DNA of 64,000 nt from Plectrocnemia conspersa (Eukaryota > Arthropoda > Insecta > Trichoptera > Polycentropodidae). Both the position numbers and the translations under genes were made by a program. Shown one piece after another: positions 36,261 to 48,476 of this stretch (positions within the stretch are counted from its first letter, which is position 1; every line of letters starts with the position of its first letter). A model generated the notes under the pieces. The model made no database searches and was not told the origin of the DNA. It saw only the letters and a program-made list of their open reading frames with translations. Location: positions 372,001-436,000 of the forward strand of contig VTFK01000098.1 of assembly GCA_009617715.1 (NCBI GenBank), in the 5' to 3' direction.

Positions 36261-39200
36261 CCAATGATTTTTATGGATTGTATAATCTGGTCCATGAGTT
36301 ATCTGCTAGTGTTACTAATCCGCTCAAATATACAATCGGCACGCGTGCTTGTACATACCGATGAATAAAAAATCAATTAATTTTTAAAGCCTTTAACAAG
36401 ACTATGCGACAAATTTCTTAAACATTTTTAACGTAGAGTTTTGAGGAAATTAATTGATCTCTGCCAAGTAATCGCGTTTTCAACGTATTTTAGTAATATC
36501 AACCAGAAAAGCTATCCACATAACCAATTAATAAGACTTTATGTGCAAAATATGTCTTAGACAGTTCTTAGAAATTAAGGTCATTATATCAAATCGATTG
36601 TCGGAAACCACAACTTTCATAACATAATTTAACCCTAGTTTTAAGAGCATAAACTCTCATATATAGTGAAATTAATTGTTTTAAGTATTTTTTTAAATTA
36701 ACAATAAACTTATTTTATCAGCTCCTTGATTTGATAACATATTATCTTATCAAATCAACGGTGAGTGGCGTTCTGTGCATCCCTGCTTTTATATTTTATT
36801 TCAGCAATAAAAATACTGCCAATCAAATTAAACCCCTGTCGTTCGCAGAGGAATACCCACACGTAAAACATTGACGACTGAAGCGAAAAATTAGAGCAAA
36901 AGCGTGCATCCATATTTCCGCAGTTTACTAACGCAACTATCTAATCATATTATAGTTCTAATAAATCAGATTAAAACCCTGTATTTTTGTGGAATTTTTG
37001 GTCCAGCGCCAAATTTTCCGCCAATTTGAACCAGCTCCAAAATCCAAGAGTTCAACACCCTCCCACCATACACAAGGAAAGGATTCGCTCGATAAGTCTA
37101 GCGCTCTCTCGTGGTATTACACAGCCTTCTGTGCTTATACATTCGTTTAAGCTAAAGTCGTGTCATCATGTAAAGATGTCACCACAGCGTGTCGATCGGA
37201 TACACGTGACAATCGAGGAGCTTCCGCAAATGAGGATCAGACATGATGGAGCTTTAACGGTCTAGAGCTTAATTGGCAAACAACACAAAAAGGGTTGACG
37301 TGCTGTGATGCTGAAAATTCCATTAAAAATACAATAACGAGCTCTCGTCTCTTGAACTCTTCTCTCGTTTTCGTACATGTACGTCACTTGTAATGTAGTG
37401 TTTAGAATGATTAATGCGTGTAATTTTGCGAGGTGGTAGTTATCACGCAAAAGTTCAAACCACGATTAAACTACATTATTATATATTTTCAAAATAATAC
37501 AAGTTAGTAATCGTACATATAGTATTTGGCTTGGGTTTAAATATTTTTAGCGATGTAAGTGGAAGAACATGTATTCCGTGGATTATGTACATACTCTCAT
37601 TTCTTTATCTTTCTCACCCTCTTGAATCCAAGTCTTAAAAGTGGCCCAAATTCCAAGCTGACGAGACGTTCGATATCGAACTGGCGGCGAAATACCCGTT
37701 GAGTGGCCACAATACAGATGTCTAATAGATCATAGATATTATATGCATACATACATACATGTCATTTCAAATTAGGTATTTGTAATACTATTTATATTTA
37801 TATGTACCTTTATAGTTATACGTTAATTTGTGTCTGGATTTTAATATTTTTAATCTTGATTGAAATTTTATTTATGATTACTTCTTATGAGCAAAGAATA
37901 GCACTTGTATATTCTACAAATAAATAAAATTATTATTTTGCTTCATTATTGTTTTGTTCTGAGCCATCGTTGGCTTAATATTGCTTTGCTCCATTGTGCA
38001 TAAAGCAATATATTATTTCTCCTACTCCCCAAGATCGCAGTTTATGTCGTTTTTATGTTTATATATGAATATTTTTAGGTTAAGAATTTATACGCGCGTG
38101 TGTCCATAAAGTAATATAGCGATGAGCCAACGCCTTCCTGTCAGAGTTTTCCAAACAACGTGACAAGAATGAAATTGCGCTTGCTGCAACGGTGCCAAGT
38201 CAATTTAATTAGTTGAGTTTCCCACTGGACCTATGTGGACTCGATTCAGCGTAGTTAGTGCGTATTTATGTTGTGTAATACACCTGTATTCAGCAGCAAA
38301 GTTTTCAGACGCGCTCTAAATTCATTTGACATTAAATTAATTCAGAGTTACTGCCGCTAGCAGAATATACTATCTAGAAATATGTATATACATATATTGG
38401 AACGTAACAAACATAATTTGATTATGTCTCACTAATGTTTCTAATTGACAAATCTCTTGTTATTTGTCTTCATGCAGATTTTCTGGAAGATGCAAATGAA
38501 GCAAAAATAGACAGGCGTAGCTAAAAACCTAATGAGGTTCGTTAGACACATAGCACGAAGGTGTATTTAGTTCTCTTAGTTTGCAGAGTTTCATTTTTAA
38601 ACATGTCGTTAATACTATTTTATTGTTAAATGAGGCCAATCTCCATTTGTCGTAATGGTAATTCAAGGAAATCGTAATATATGAGATTTCTCGACCTACT
38701 CACTATTTTATTAATATGCATAATACGTACATTGATGCTAACTAAATTGAGAAGCTCTTCATTATATGCCAGATTGTTACAGTACTTTATGTTTATATAG
38801 TACTTTAACAATAAAGTACTTGACAAGCAAATCTTCAGGCTCATTGAAGTCCTAGTCTTCATGAATTTCATATTCAGTGGTGTCATATTGTCCTGCGTTC
38901 TAGTTACCTGTCTAGTAATTTTTTGCTACTTACAGCATCTCAAAAACATGTTTCTTAAAACCTTTTTCTCAAACCCGCCATTGCGCTACTTTTAACTTAT
39001 TCACACTGTCCACGTGTCTTATACATAAGTTGCTATATACTAGCTTTTGTATGAGAGCAGCAGTCATTTCTTAAGTCAACTCTTGTCATATTGAGCGACG
39101 CTCATTGTGACTATTTATTATCATGGCGAAGAATAGACGATTGAAATCCTGGCAATAAATACATTCAATGTGCCATTCGGAAATCTTGCTTTAATCATAT

Positions 39201-39309
39201 TTGAGCTTTTGACGCTTTAACAACCAACTGCATATATATGCGCAAATTCCTCAGCCGCATTATACCCTACTTAGATTTATAATAATTCAATGTTTCTAAC
39301 ACTAAGGGG
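36261..39309. other. Intergenic DNA
   Basis: AT-rich with no gene recognised. It contains one copy of a short block GGCGGCGAAATACCCGTTGA and GTGGCCAC (37684-37710) that recurs at 39950-39978, and a CATA microsatellite at 37746-37760. Confidence 0.55.
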
Positions 39310-39836
39310 TGTGACTTCACAGTCAGAAAGACGACGTTGGAAACAAGTAATAATTAATTATGTAATATTACATATGATGGACGAGTATCGTTTTTCTCCA
39401 AGCAGTGGTGGAATAGCTGGCGGAGGGATGATGTCCAGTGGATGGTACTCAGAGGTATTGTAGTTGTGGCAGCGCCGATATAGTCAAGGTTCGTTCCTCT
39501 CTGCTGCGATGATCGTCCCCGGGAGTCTCTGACCTCTTCTCATTGGAGACCAGACTTAAGTATCAAGGGTTGCAAAGCTCGCTGACGAATCACAAACATG
39601 CAGCAATCATCCAGTCAATTGTTGCACTCGTTTCTTCGACCATTGAAATATGTCCACGCCTCTAAAAGGTCCATCCATCTGAGGTCGAATGGTGCAACGG
39701 GAATTTGTGACTTTACGTCCAGCGATATATGGATTCCATGCCTGTTTCGCACCAAAAAATATTCGTTCAATGCATCGGAGAGTAATTACGTGTTATTTGT
39801 GTGTAGCGAGGGCTTTTGTGTGGTCCTTTTCTTTAC
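39310..39836 (+). repeat. Dispersed repeat family A, copy 2
   Basis: It begins TGTGACTTCACAG and carries GGGATGATGTCCAGTGGATG, AATCACAAACATGCAGCAAT, CACGCCTCTAAAAGG and TTCAATGCATCGGAG in the order of copies 1 and 3. It is about 160-190 bases shorter and more diverged. The 99-codon frame at 39598-39897 lies inside it and is a by-product. Confidence 0.75.
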
Positions 39837-41785
39837 AATATTGTCAAGTTCGTCCTTATCTGTAAAAAAAAAATATATCGCAAGAGATATATTTTAACGC
39901 CACCAGTCGCATTTGATAGTATGCTTAAACATCAATGTTCACATTCACCTGGCGCGAAATAACCGTTGAGTGGCCACGATACTTTTGTCATCTTTGTAAC
40001 GCTCTAATGGCTCATGTTTTCTGAGTGCTATAATGCTGAAAACATAATATCTTCGGCCTTCGGCTTTACTCTTATTATAAAAACCATATCGCTGGAGGAT
40101 GTGTATTTAAACATAGCGCAAGTATTATATATTAAACAGTAATAATATCTTTGCTATATTATCTTTAATTAAATTAATTTGCTATCGTTACCAAATTTTT
40201 TTTACGAAAAAAAAACGATTCTGAAAACAGCTTCTTTTAGATATTTTATTTCGAAATAAATTATTTTTTACGTACATTTACGTAAAGGCGCAATCATACT
40301 ATTATCCAATTAGCTGAAATTATGTAATAAATAAGTGGAAGAAAAAACTTTCTCTATCCCAAACCTGAATCATTTTATTGAAGATAATTACATTAATTTT
40401 TCTGACGATAACATACAAAGAAATATCTTCTACTAATAATATAAATAATAATAATACAATTAGATTTGTATTACTGAAATTTCACGAATAATATGTCAAT
40501 ATTAATCACATACAAAAGTAACTAATTGAAATACAAAGAGACGAGGCACATTGCTACAGGGTGAACCGAAGTTTAAAGAATCTTTGTGCATTATGGTTGA
40601 AATAAAAATGTGAAGCACTAAACATACATTATATATATCATATATATTTTAGGAGATTTTTAAACCTATTGAATGTTAAGGTTCACATATATTCAATAAA
40701 ATTTAACATTGTTACCAATATTAATAATGTGTTTGTATTATTAGTAGTAGTGACACTTATCATATTATTTTTTATTGTTATCGATGAGAGTGGTTCCTAA
40801 ATATTACAATTATTTTAACCTTTTTATTTCATAATTAATAAATATTCTAAATCTTGCGAATATTTATTAATTATATGAAATGCTTTTTAAACATGAAATC
40901 CTGGACATCCTTTTCAATGCCTTTATTGTCAGATTAAAAACTCTCAAAATATTGATATGATAAGCTGTCATAAACATTGTTTACTTGTGTATGTTTGGGA
41001 AGAACGAGTACGGTTGACACTTTTGAAGCTACTACAGAACAATAGTTCATATAATACACTATTCTAGCGTCGAGCAGGTGCTTCGAATTATGTGCTCGGA
41101 TTAATTTATACGACGCCATTCGACCCGAGGACACTTTGTATAGCTTATCCTATCCTTCAGCGACAAAAGCGTCCCTCGAGGGTTTTCCCTCCCGTTCAAC
41201 CGCCGTTATCGCATTATACATAGCATAACATCTCTAAAAGCGCGACCCTAGTTATCCGCGAAACTTACCTGTTAACCTGGGCGTCGGTGATGTAACGCAC
41301 ACGCTAATTTGCTCTGGTTAATTCTACTTTGAAGCCGTCAAATCCGTGATGTTTGCTTTGGGGCAAATTCGCAACCGCCAAAGTGAGGAAATTTTCGACA
41401 TTCCCTCAGTTTGCCGGCGGAGGTTTTATCGAGTGCGGTTGCTGCGATTGCGGTCGGATTATTAAATATGTTGTTACAAAGATTAAAAATATGTATGAAA
41501 GTAATAAACATTTGTGATACAACCGCAAAATTCAATACTCAAAATAGAAAATTTAATAAATATTTGCGATACAATTCTCTGTGGGCTTGATTGCGCAGCT
41601 CATTTACCTCAATTTGGGTCCTCTAACTTTTCTCAGTCATTTATATATTGTGTAACGAGAGCTTATAGATACATTTTACCTCACAATACCTCTGCGTCTT
41701 GTGTCTTATTTATGTATAATGTCATTCTAATAAGTCAAATAAAAGACTTGAATATTTTTTATCTCGTATTGCATAATGATTTTTC
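39837..41785. other. Intergenic DNA
   Basis: AT-rich. The short block GGCGCGAAATAACCGTTGA with GTGGCCAC at 39951-39978 repeats 37684-37710. 41130-41460 has more even composition with no recognised coding frame. Confidence 0.5.
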
Positions 41786-42110
41786 TTGAAATTCTCATTT
41801 TTTAAGAAATTTGCTTATATCTCGAAAATTCGCATAAAACCTTTTCTGTTAAAAATTAATATTTTTAAATATTTTACAATCGCTGCATAAAAAAAGGATG
41901 GCTCTCTGACAGATGTTTGAAAAAATGCATACTTTCTTGGAAGCTTTTAATAAAGGTCGGAAGAAAAATTGTTTACGATTTACGATTTATTATAACATAT
42001 ATAACAATTGTTTACGATTTTCTTTACTACCTAATCGGTCTTATATTTGCTTTGGTTTGGTTTGACAGATTGCAAAAATGTATGGGGGCTTTCCAAAAAG
42101 TCACGTCATG
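41786..42110 (-). repeat. Dispersed repeat family C, copy 3 (inverted)
   Basis: Read on the minus strand it contains TTCCAAGAAAGTATGCAT, TTCAAACATCTGTCAGAG and TTTATGCAGCGATTGTAAAA, the order of copies 1 and 2. It also has a small internal duplication of AATTGTTTACGATTT. The plus-strand frame at 41917-42111 is a by-product. Confidence 0.7.
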
Positions 42111-45100
42111 AAATTTTTCTGCTTGCTTTTTTTTCAATAATCCATAAAATTTTTTTATTTTTTATACGATTCGGGTATAAAAACGGGATCCCAAAGTTCC
42201 TTTGTATTTCTGTATTCAATCTAAATATATCTATAGTAAAGAAATAACTTACAATAGGATGATGAAAAGCCAATTTAGAACCAATCGCGTTACTGTTTAG
42301 CTCAACTTCCGTACATCCCTTAGTGAAAGCGTAACTTAGTAGGTGGTAATTTGTGGACGATGATCCGATAATAAAAATACGTATTATTTTAGACGTGTTT
42401 CTGCGAGCTCGTGAAAAAAAGATTTAAAAAAAATTACTTTCCATAGAGTTTAAAATCTAAACCTGCTTAAAATAAATGAAAATTAAATTCGTATCGCGAA
42501 CCCTTATATAAAATGTAATTATTAAGCATCAAGTATATAAATTAATCCTTGCTCGGTAGCTCGATGTAATTAACTTAATTAAATTTGAACATAAATCAAG
42601 TTTAAAATGAAAAAAATAGGATTTAACTTGCTAAAATCAAACAGAAATTTCGAGAATTTTTAATGTTTAAATATGTTCTAGTAATCATATGTTTATGATT
42701 CATGTATTGTTGTATTTTAAATTTTACTCATTAAGAACCATATAAAATATATTAATTATCAATATACTCGTACATTACATAAGTTGGAGAAACCTCATAT
42801 AAAGTATGTGTGATTTATTGTTAGGGGCGGTTCAAATGTAGACTTAAGTAATAGTTTGCTAAACGGGTCGTTTACGTAAGTAAAAGTAGGTCGAATATAA
42901 TAATTGAATAATATTTTCTATGAAAATAAACTTATTTCACATAATGCAATACTATAAATGTGGATATAATAGTCGTCAAATTTATAAGTGTGTATTTATA
43001 ATATACGCTCGGGTACGCACCCTTAGTAGTCGATTTTTTAAAATTAATATATCGGTTCCATAACATATTTTTGCTCGTATTTTTACCTTATTGTTTCAAT
43101 AAATACAATGTAACGTGAACGGTCGAGCTGCGTTGTAGAATAACAGGAAAATTTCCACTTCAGATTTATCAGCGTACTTATTAACGTTAATGGTCTGACA
43201 CGTTCCAGATGAATAGGAAATTACACGATTTTCAGCATCAACAAAACGTAAAATACACGTATACAGAATTGAAAAGCAAAACGAATCGTGTAGATTTAGT
43301 AAACATTTTTTCAACGTGTATCATCCACCTATCGAACTGAAAAATACTCGGATACGCTTTCGCCTTAATTGCGAAAACCGGATTACCCATCAGATAAATC
43401 GCGAGAATAAATGTTTGTAACACTGCTATTAAATGCCAATTTATTGGTAAAAAAATCCGCAACGTATCATACATATTAAAATATTGATTCCGTCTATTCT
43501 CAACCGCGTAGTAAATTTAGAAGTAAAATCAAACGATAACCCAAATTTTATACAACGGCAAATAAATCGAAGCCCGCACGTATCGCGTAAATACGTTACG
43601 TAAAAGTGCAGATAAAACGCCACTATAAACATATTTAACCCACTTTTAAATACTTATATTTAAAATGAAATACATTAAAAGTTCGAAATGATAAATTTTC
43701 TCTCTGAGCGGCGTAATACATTTTAAAAATAATCATTTCAGATGACACGAAAGCATTTTCTGATTTTAAATATGTTCAACTTTCTTCTTTATTCTTTAAT
43801 AAATTATTGATCCCGAGAGACCTAATGTAAGTTAAATTGAATTATGATAAGAATCGGTCTATTCGGTAATGTTCAACAATGAAGGCTAAGAGAAAATGGA
43901 CTGACGATTTCCAAAGTTGTAAAGGTCTTTACGGACGTTATAATCCATTTTACCGTCATTTCCATTTCAATTCTTTGAATTCCGAGAAACTTTAACGGCT
44001 TACCAACGTCAGAAGTTTTCGCCCGTCTCTAGCATTGTCGAACCTTTACAGCATTTTATTTTATTCCTATTGAAAGTGTTCATTCGTGTCAACCCTACAA
44101 AACCAAGCCACGATTCGGTCGCATGTCTCAGATCACTCGTAGTGAAAAAATATAATATATAAACTGCCATACAAAAGAGATAAAAAATATGTTTTAATAT
44201 TTTCCATTAAACAAATTCAATAGAAACTAGTTTATTTTATAATATAATAATAAATTTGTGATAGTTTTTATTGTAAAATCGCTTTTCTGAAATAATTTAA
44301 ATGATATTCTTAACATATATTGAAATAAACAGGCTATGAATTTCGCATGCTAACACACTAATTAAATATGAATATTATCTTAATGTCATTAATTTAATTA
44401 GATGAATGGCTGTTGTATTTTATGTTGAGCAGTATCCCTAATATCTTTTGTGAAAAGCATTCGAAAAGGTTATTTTTGTCGGGACATAATAACAATCATG
44501 CATCTTTAATAAATTCACCCCCTGATAATGATTTATTGATCTTCGAATTTTTATATAAAATAAAATAACTAGCCTTAACTTTGTGTTGTTTCTGTAACTT
44601 ATTTTCCAATTTTCATTTCTTTGATCGACAATTTTTTGTGTTTTTTTTCTGATGTTTGGAATTAAAAGTGTCTCCTTAAATTATCCTCTTTGAAAACAGC
44701 TAGTATTCTTACATGTCAAAAATAAAACATTATTTCTGTACGAATTAAATACATATATTTATTTTACACATTTTAAAAATCAACTTTTCTCTTCTTTGAT
44801 GGGTCCATTTCTAAAAATAATTATCTAATTAAATGCGAATATCGATTTTTAATATATTCTTTTTAAACATTTCACTATAATGAAATCTAAAATAACCATT
44901 TCTTTTCATGCGTTTTAAGCCACAATTATGATGCACGTATGCAATAGATCTGCATCCGAACTCTAAAATATTTTTAATATATAAAATATTAAATGTTTTT
45001 ATTCAGCAACGTTGAAGATAAAAAATACTTTCAACGTAACATAACAAAACTTCGTAACGTAATGGAATTGATAATTAAACGCGCGAATAATAATTGATTT

Positions 45101-45187
45101 ATTTATTTTGACTAGCATTATTTTATTTTAAATTATTATTTAAATGTAAATTCAATTGTTTGATTAAATTAGTCGAAATCTAAATAT
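42111..45187. other. AT-rich intergenic DNA
   Basis: No gene. Minus-strand frames at 43096-43632 are strung together but contain no recognisable domain. They lie in a patch with a slightly higher CpG count. Confidence 0.5.
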
Positions 45188-45225
45188 TTTCGCGGGCCGG
45201 ATTTTGTATACCACTGCTCTAAAGC
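45188..45225. mobile_element. Possible hAT-element end
   Basis: CGCGGGCCGGATTTTGTATA followed by CCACTGCTCTA is, on the other strand, TAGAGCAGTGGTATAC and then an AAATCCGGCCCGCG block. This is the arrangement at the ends of many hAT elements. No partner end was found. Confidence 0.45.
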
Positions 45226-45324
45226 ATTTTATATTTATACTTAAACTTGACTTTGGTCTTGTTAAATTCAATAATATTTTTCACCAGCATTGTGTTCTTC
45301 AATTGTTGATATTAAAAATCTACT

Positions 45325-45341
45325 ATGATGATGATGATGAT
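45325..45341. repeat. ATG trinucleotide microsatellite
   Basis: Five to six consecutive GAT/ATG triplets. Confidence 0.85.
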
Positions 45342-45440
45342 AATTTCCGTTTAATAATTAAATAATTGATATTTCTACACAAATAGATATATTTATTTAA
45401 TGCACACATTATTTAAATCTTTCCGATGCTACAGACATCA

Positions 45441-45495
45441 GTTGACGTCAACATAGGATGTTCCACCAGTGCTCTTGACGTCTACTGACGTCAAC
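45441..45495. promoter_or_regulatory. Cluster of CRE-like TGACGTCA motifs
   Basis: GTTGACGTCAAC (a perfect 12-base palindrome) at 45441-45452, a half-like TTGACGTC at 45475-45482, and CTGACGTCAAC at 45485-45495. TGACGTCA is the core site for CREB/ATF-type bZIP proteins. It lies 1.8 kb upstream of the gene at 47.3 kb and could be an enhancer, but the sites might also be fragments of a small repeat. Confidence 0.35.
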
Positions 45496-46138
45496 CGTTT
45501 TTTGAGCGTTATATGAGACTTAAAAAATAATTGAATAAAATATATTGCCATCCCTGGAGTAAAGTAAAAAAATTAAAATACAAGATTTGGGTTTTATATA
45601 TTGGTTTTTATTTTTGTCATGATGCCCGCATACAAACTTCGCGAATCAGTGTTACCACATATGAAAAAACTGCCATAGCGAGAAATAGCCGAATTTTTTT
45701 TATCACGAATAAGTTTAGTTTTTATCACATATGTTTGCAATAAATTTGAAGGAGTTCAATGAAAAAAATAATTGATTCAGCACGTATACATTTTTCCTTT
45801 GTCACGACCGTTGCGTTTCTGTTTTTTCTATAGTTTTCGATTGTTATTTTTGTGTGCAGTGCTTAGTAGCAAAATGCTAGTGTTTTCATTAATTGATTTA
45901 CCTTATTATTATATATTATATATTATCAGTAGTAACTTTTTATATTGTTCAAATTATTTTTTATAAAAATGAATGTCAGCTTTGAAAAGCAGACAGATTT
46001 ATCAATGTGAGGATAGAGATAATTTCTTTGAGAATGCACCCTACATTATCACTTATTTTATACTTTGAACTCCTAATACAGTGATATGTATATTTTAAAA
46101 ACAATTAAATTACTTGAAATATGAGTATTGGGCAAAAG

Positions 46139-46186
46139 TTACGCTAATTTCAAAAAATAAAAAAAAATATTTTGAAATTAGCGTAA
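46139..46186. repeat. Perfect 17-base inverted repeat
   Basis: TTACGCTAATTTCAAAA and its exact reverse complement are separated by 14 A/T bases. It may be a minimal MITE or a transcript hairpin. Confidence 0.9.
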
Positions 46187-46333
46187 ATGTGTTCTTTTAG
46201 CTTGTTAAGTTGGTGAGTTTTTGAAGGGATTACGCGAAAACCATATTGTTTGTTTATAATTTTAATATTATAAGATAATTCAAGGGGCGACTAGATTGTT
46301 TTTAAATTATTATCTGAATATTTTTTGAGAGTG

Positions 46334-46783
46334 CAGTAGACCCCCCAATAACACGGTAAATTCGGAATGTGTTATTTGGGTGCGTGTAGTTGGGGGACTA
46401 GAAAATACTGATTTTAAATATACTCGACTTTCTTCTTTACATTTAATACGTTTTTTTGCAATACGTACGTACGAATCAGGTGGATGTGGTGAGATATCCA
46501 CCTTTTGGCTCGCTCACACATGAAATAACGGGCACCCACTGTACACAAGTTTATTGATATGTTCCATTATGTGTAATATTTATTGCTTATTAAAAAAATA
46601 TTTCGCTCTTCACTAGTCGGACCATACAATATATTTATGTTATACATAATCCTCTTATTTTCTGCTCAATGTAGATTTCTTGATTTGTTGATGCAAACTA
46701 AAAGAAAAACACTAAGTTATAGCTCATTTATTTTCCATCCAAATAGCATGTCTCCAATTTACCGTGCTATTGGGGGTCTATTG
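46334..46783. mobile_element. pogo-like MITE
   Basis: This 450-base element has inverted ends: CAGTAGACCCCCCAATAACA on the left and, on the other strand, CAATAGACCCCCAATAGCAC on the right, both continuing into CGGTAAATT. TA follows the right end; the left flank is TG, probably a mutated TA. CAGTAGA-type ends and TA targets are typical of pogo/Tigger elements. No transposase is encoded. It lies about 300 bases upstream of the GC-rich promoter-like region. Confidence 0.75.
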
Positions 46784-47079
46784 TACCTGGAAAAATATAT
46801 TAGCTTATTGAGTTCGAAAGAAAGTTTTTTTTATTGACTTTTCAAACAACATACCAGTTAATATTCAGTTTCCATGTATATTTTAACCGAAACTGGCTCG
46901 GTTGTACTAGTTTATTAAAGGACAATTATTTATTTATTGGATTTTTTCTCTGAGAGATCTGAAACATGCGATCAGGTCAATCGTTAATAATAGAACATCT
47001 AACGAGCACGAAACAATTGTCGTAAAATGCATGGATCGACCTTCAGCCTAATGCACCACCGATTCTTCTTGCGAATAAA

Positions 47080-47304
47080 AGTTGACCGGGCGCAAGGGTG
47101 CCCACGGGGGGCGCATCGATCAGGGCGCCGCCCCCGGCCCCGCGCCCCTCCCTTCCGCCTCGCACTAGAGACGCGCGACGCTCATTCTAGTGGAGCGCTT
47201 CGACGAGCGCCGTCGCGCTGCCGGGCGTCGGTATACTTTGCGAAACTAACTTCGGAAAACTAAAAGTGCTGAAAACATTTCTCACCTTAAAATGTTTGCG
47301 CGAA
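47080..47304 (+). promoter_or_regulatory. GC-rich promoter and 5' leader of the downstream gene
   Basis: A sharp CpG-dense, GC-rich block (47085-47225) stands out from the AT-rich flanks and directly precedes the coding exon at 47305. A TCATT initiator-like sequence is at 47182-47186. An upstream ATG at 47292 opens a six-codon frame (stop 47310-47312) that overlaps the main start in another frame and could lower translation. The transcription start itself is inferred. Confidence 0.5.
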
Positions 47305-47312
47305 ATGTTTAA
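47292..47312 (+). other. Overlapping upstream mini-ORF
   Basis: An ATG 13 bases before the main ATG, in a different frame, runs six codons to TAA at 47310-47312, just past the main start. Such an overlapping frame often reduces initiation at the main ATG. Whether it is translated is unknown. Confidence 0.4.
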
Positions 47313-48010
47313 AAGTTGCTGCGTATGCGTGAGCAAGACCGTCAACAGTGATCAACTCTCTCCTAAGATCCGATCAAAAGACAATCACACAATCGCGGAT
47401 GAGCCTAGTAAAATTGATGAATCGGATTTAGATTGCTCTAACATGGATAACGCTATCAAGGACGATCAAGATCAAGACAAGCAAGAGGACGCTTCTCCTC
47501 CGAATGAAGATCAACCGCTCTCGGTCAAATTCAAGTGCGATCAAGACGAAGACAACGACGACGATGAGGACGAATCCGACACGGATTCCGATTACGTAAT
47601 AGACAAATTGACCGCAGTGGCTGAGACCTACGAGGACACTTCTAGCAAGAACGACAACGACTGCGAAGATCTCGACAAGTTTAAACCGTCGCCGCTCAGG
47701 AGGAAGTCTTCGAGTGGCGGCATCTTGAAACGCCCGAGTGTCGTAGATAAGATCTGTCAAGAAGATCTGGCTCAAAGGCTCGGCTGTGTGAAGTTAGACG
47801 ATGACGTGTTCAGACCTAACGATGGTTATCTGGAGGGTCAGAGGCTCATGGCTAGGAAGCGCTCTTTGCCGGCAGGAGTTCTAGGAGCCGCCGTCGGTAG
47901 AGATGAGTTGGCTCTCAAGAGACATCGCATCTTTTCAGAGCTGGTCGGGGCGGCTAGGGCAGCCGTGGAGCACAAGGTGCACTTCGATCCCCTGGACATG
48001 TTCGTACCCG
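47305..48010 (+). CDS. First coding exon of an acidic regulatory-type protein, function unproven
   Basis: The frame is open from an in-frame TAG at 47188-47190. The first in-frame ATG is 47305, giving MFKSCCVCVSK at the N-terminus. The 235 residues visible include a dense acidic tract at about 79-96 (DQDEDNDDDEDESDTDSD), a basophilic kinase-type site RRKSSS at 132-137, GGILKRPSVV at 138-147 and a C-terminal block with RKRSLPAGVLGAA (184-196), ELALKRHR (201-208) and EHKVHFDPL (222-230). Codon use is GC-richer than the surroundings, supporting real coding. A strong donor, CCCG|GTGAGG, follows 48010, so the rest of the gene is downstream. Without splicing, the frame would stop at 48042, giving 245 residues. 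I do not recognise it securely. The ELALKRHR..FDPL block loosely recalls the N-terminal region of insect nuclear receptor HR4, a memory-based guess with no DNA-binding domain in view. Confidence 0.75.
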
Positions 48011-48042
48011 GTGAGGCCTTTAATCTAATATGTAAATTATAA

Positions 48043-48476
48043 AGATGCGTGACTGACTTGTGCTTGCACAATTTGTAATTTAACGCTATTGAACAAGGCT
48101 TGATTGGAACAATTAGAGGATTACAATACAATGAAAACGATGGTTTGATAATAGTCTTTTATGCGTTAAGGTTTATTTAAACGGATTACAATCGAAACTG
48201 TTTAGTAAGAGCACTTAAGGAAACTTTTTTTTAATTGAGTTATCCGGGTAATTTATTATGGCACTTACCATCCATTATAATCGAAAGTTTTTTTTTCAAA
48301 GCTGTCCAGAAAGTTTTTGAATGCTTAATTGTCTCTCTTTTATGCCGGTAATTTGATCAAATATTAAATGCAAGAAGATCATCTAAGTATGTAGAAATAT
48401 AATTTACGGTAAGAGTGTTTTAAATTACACTTAGCTTCGTATTCAATTTATGGATTGCTCAAGTTACATACATATA
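48043..48476. other. Presumed intron start
   Basis: AT-rich sequence after the donor at 48011. No exon is recognised. Confidence 0.5.

Noticed and set aside
39598..39897. A 99-codon plus-strand frame
   Set aside because: It lies in family A copy 2, whose other copies do not keep the frame.
43096..43632. Chain of overlapping minus-strand frames with hydrophobic segments, reminiscent of a membrane or chemoreceptor gene
   Set aside because: Frames change without splice sites that would join them and no receptor motif was found. Kept as unproven.
47027..47263. A 78-codon arginine-rich frame in the GC-rich leader
   Set aside because: It is the by-product of a GC-rich segment, has no domain, and probably starts upstream of the transcript.
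47428..47775. A 115-codon minus-strand frame, hydrophobic and valine-rich
   Set aside because: It is the complement of the acidic GAC/GAT-rich coding exon, which mechanically yields valine and isoleucine codons.
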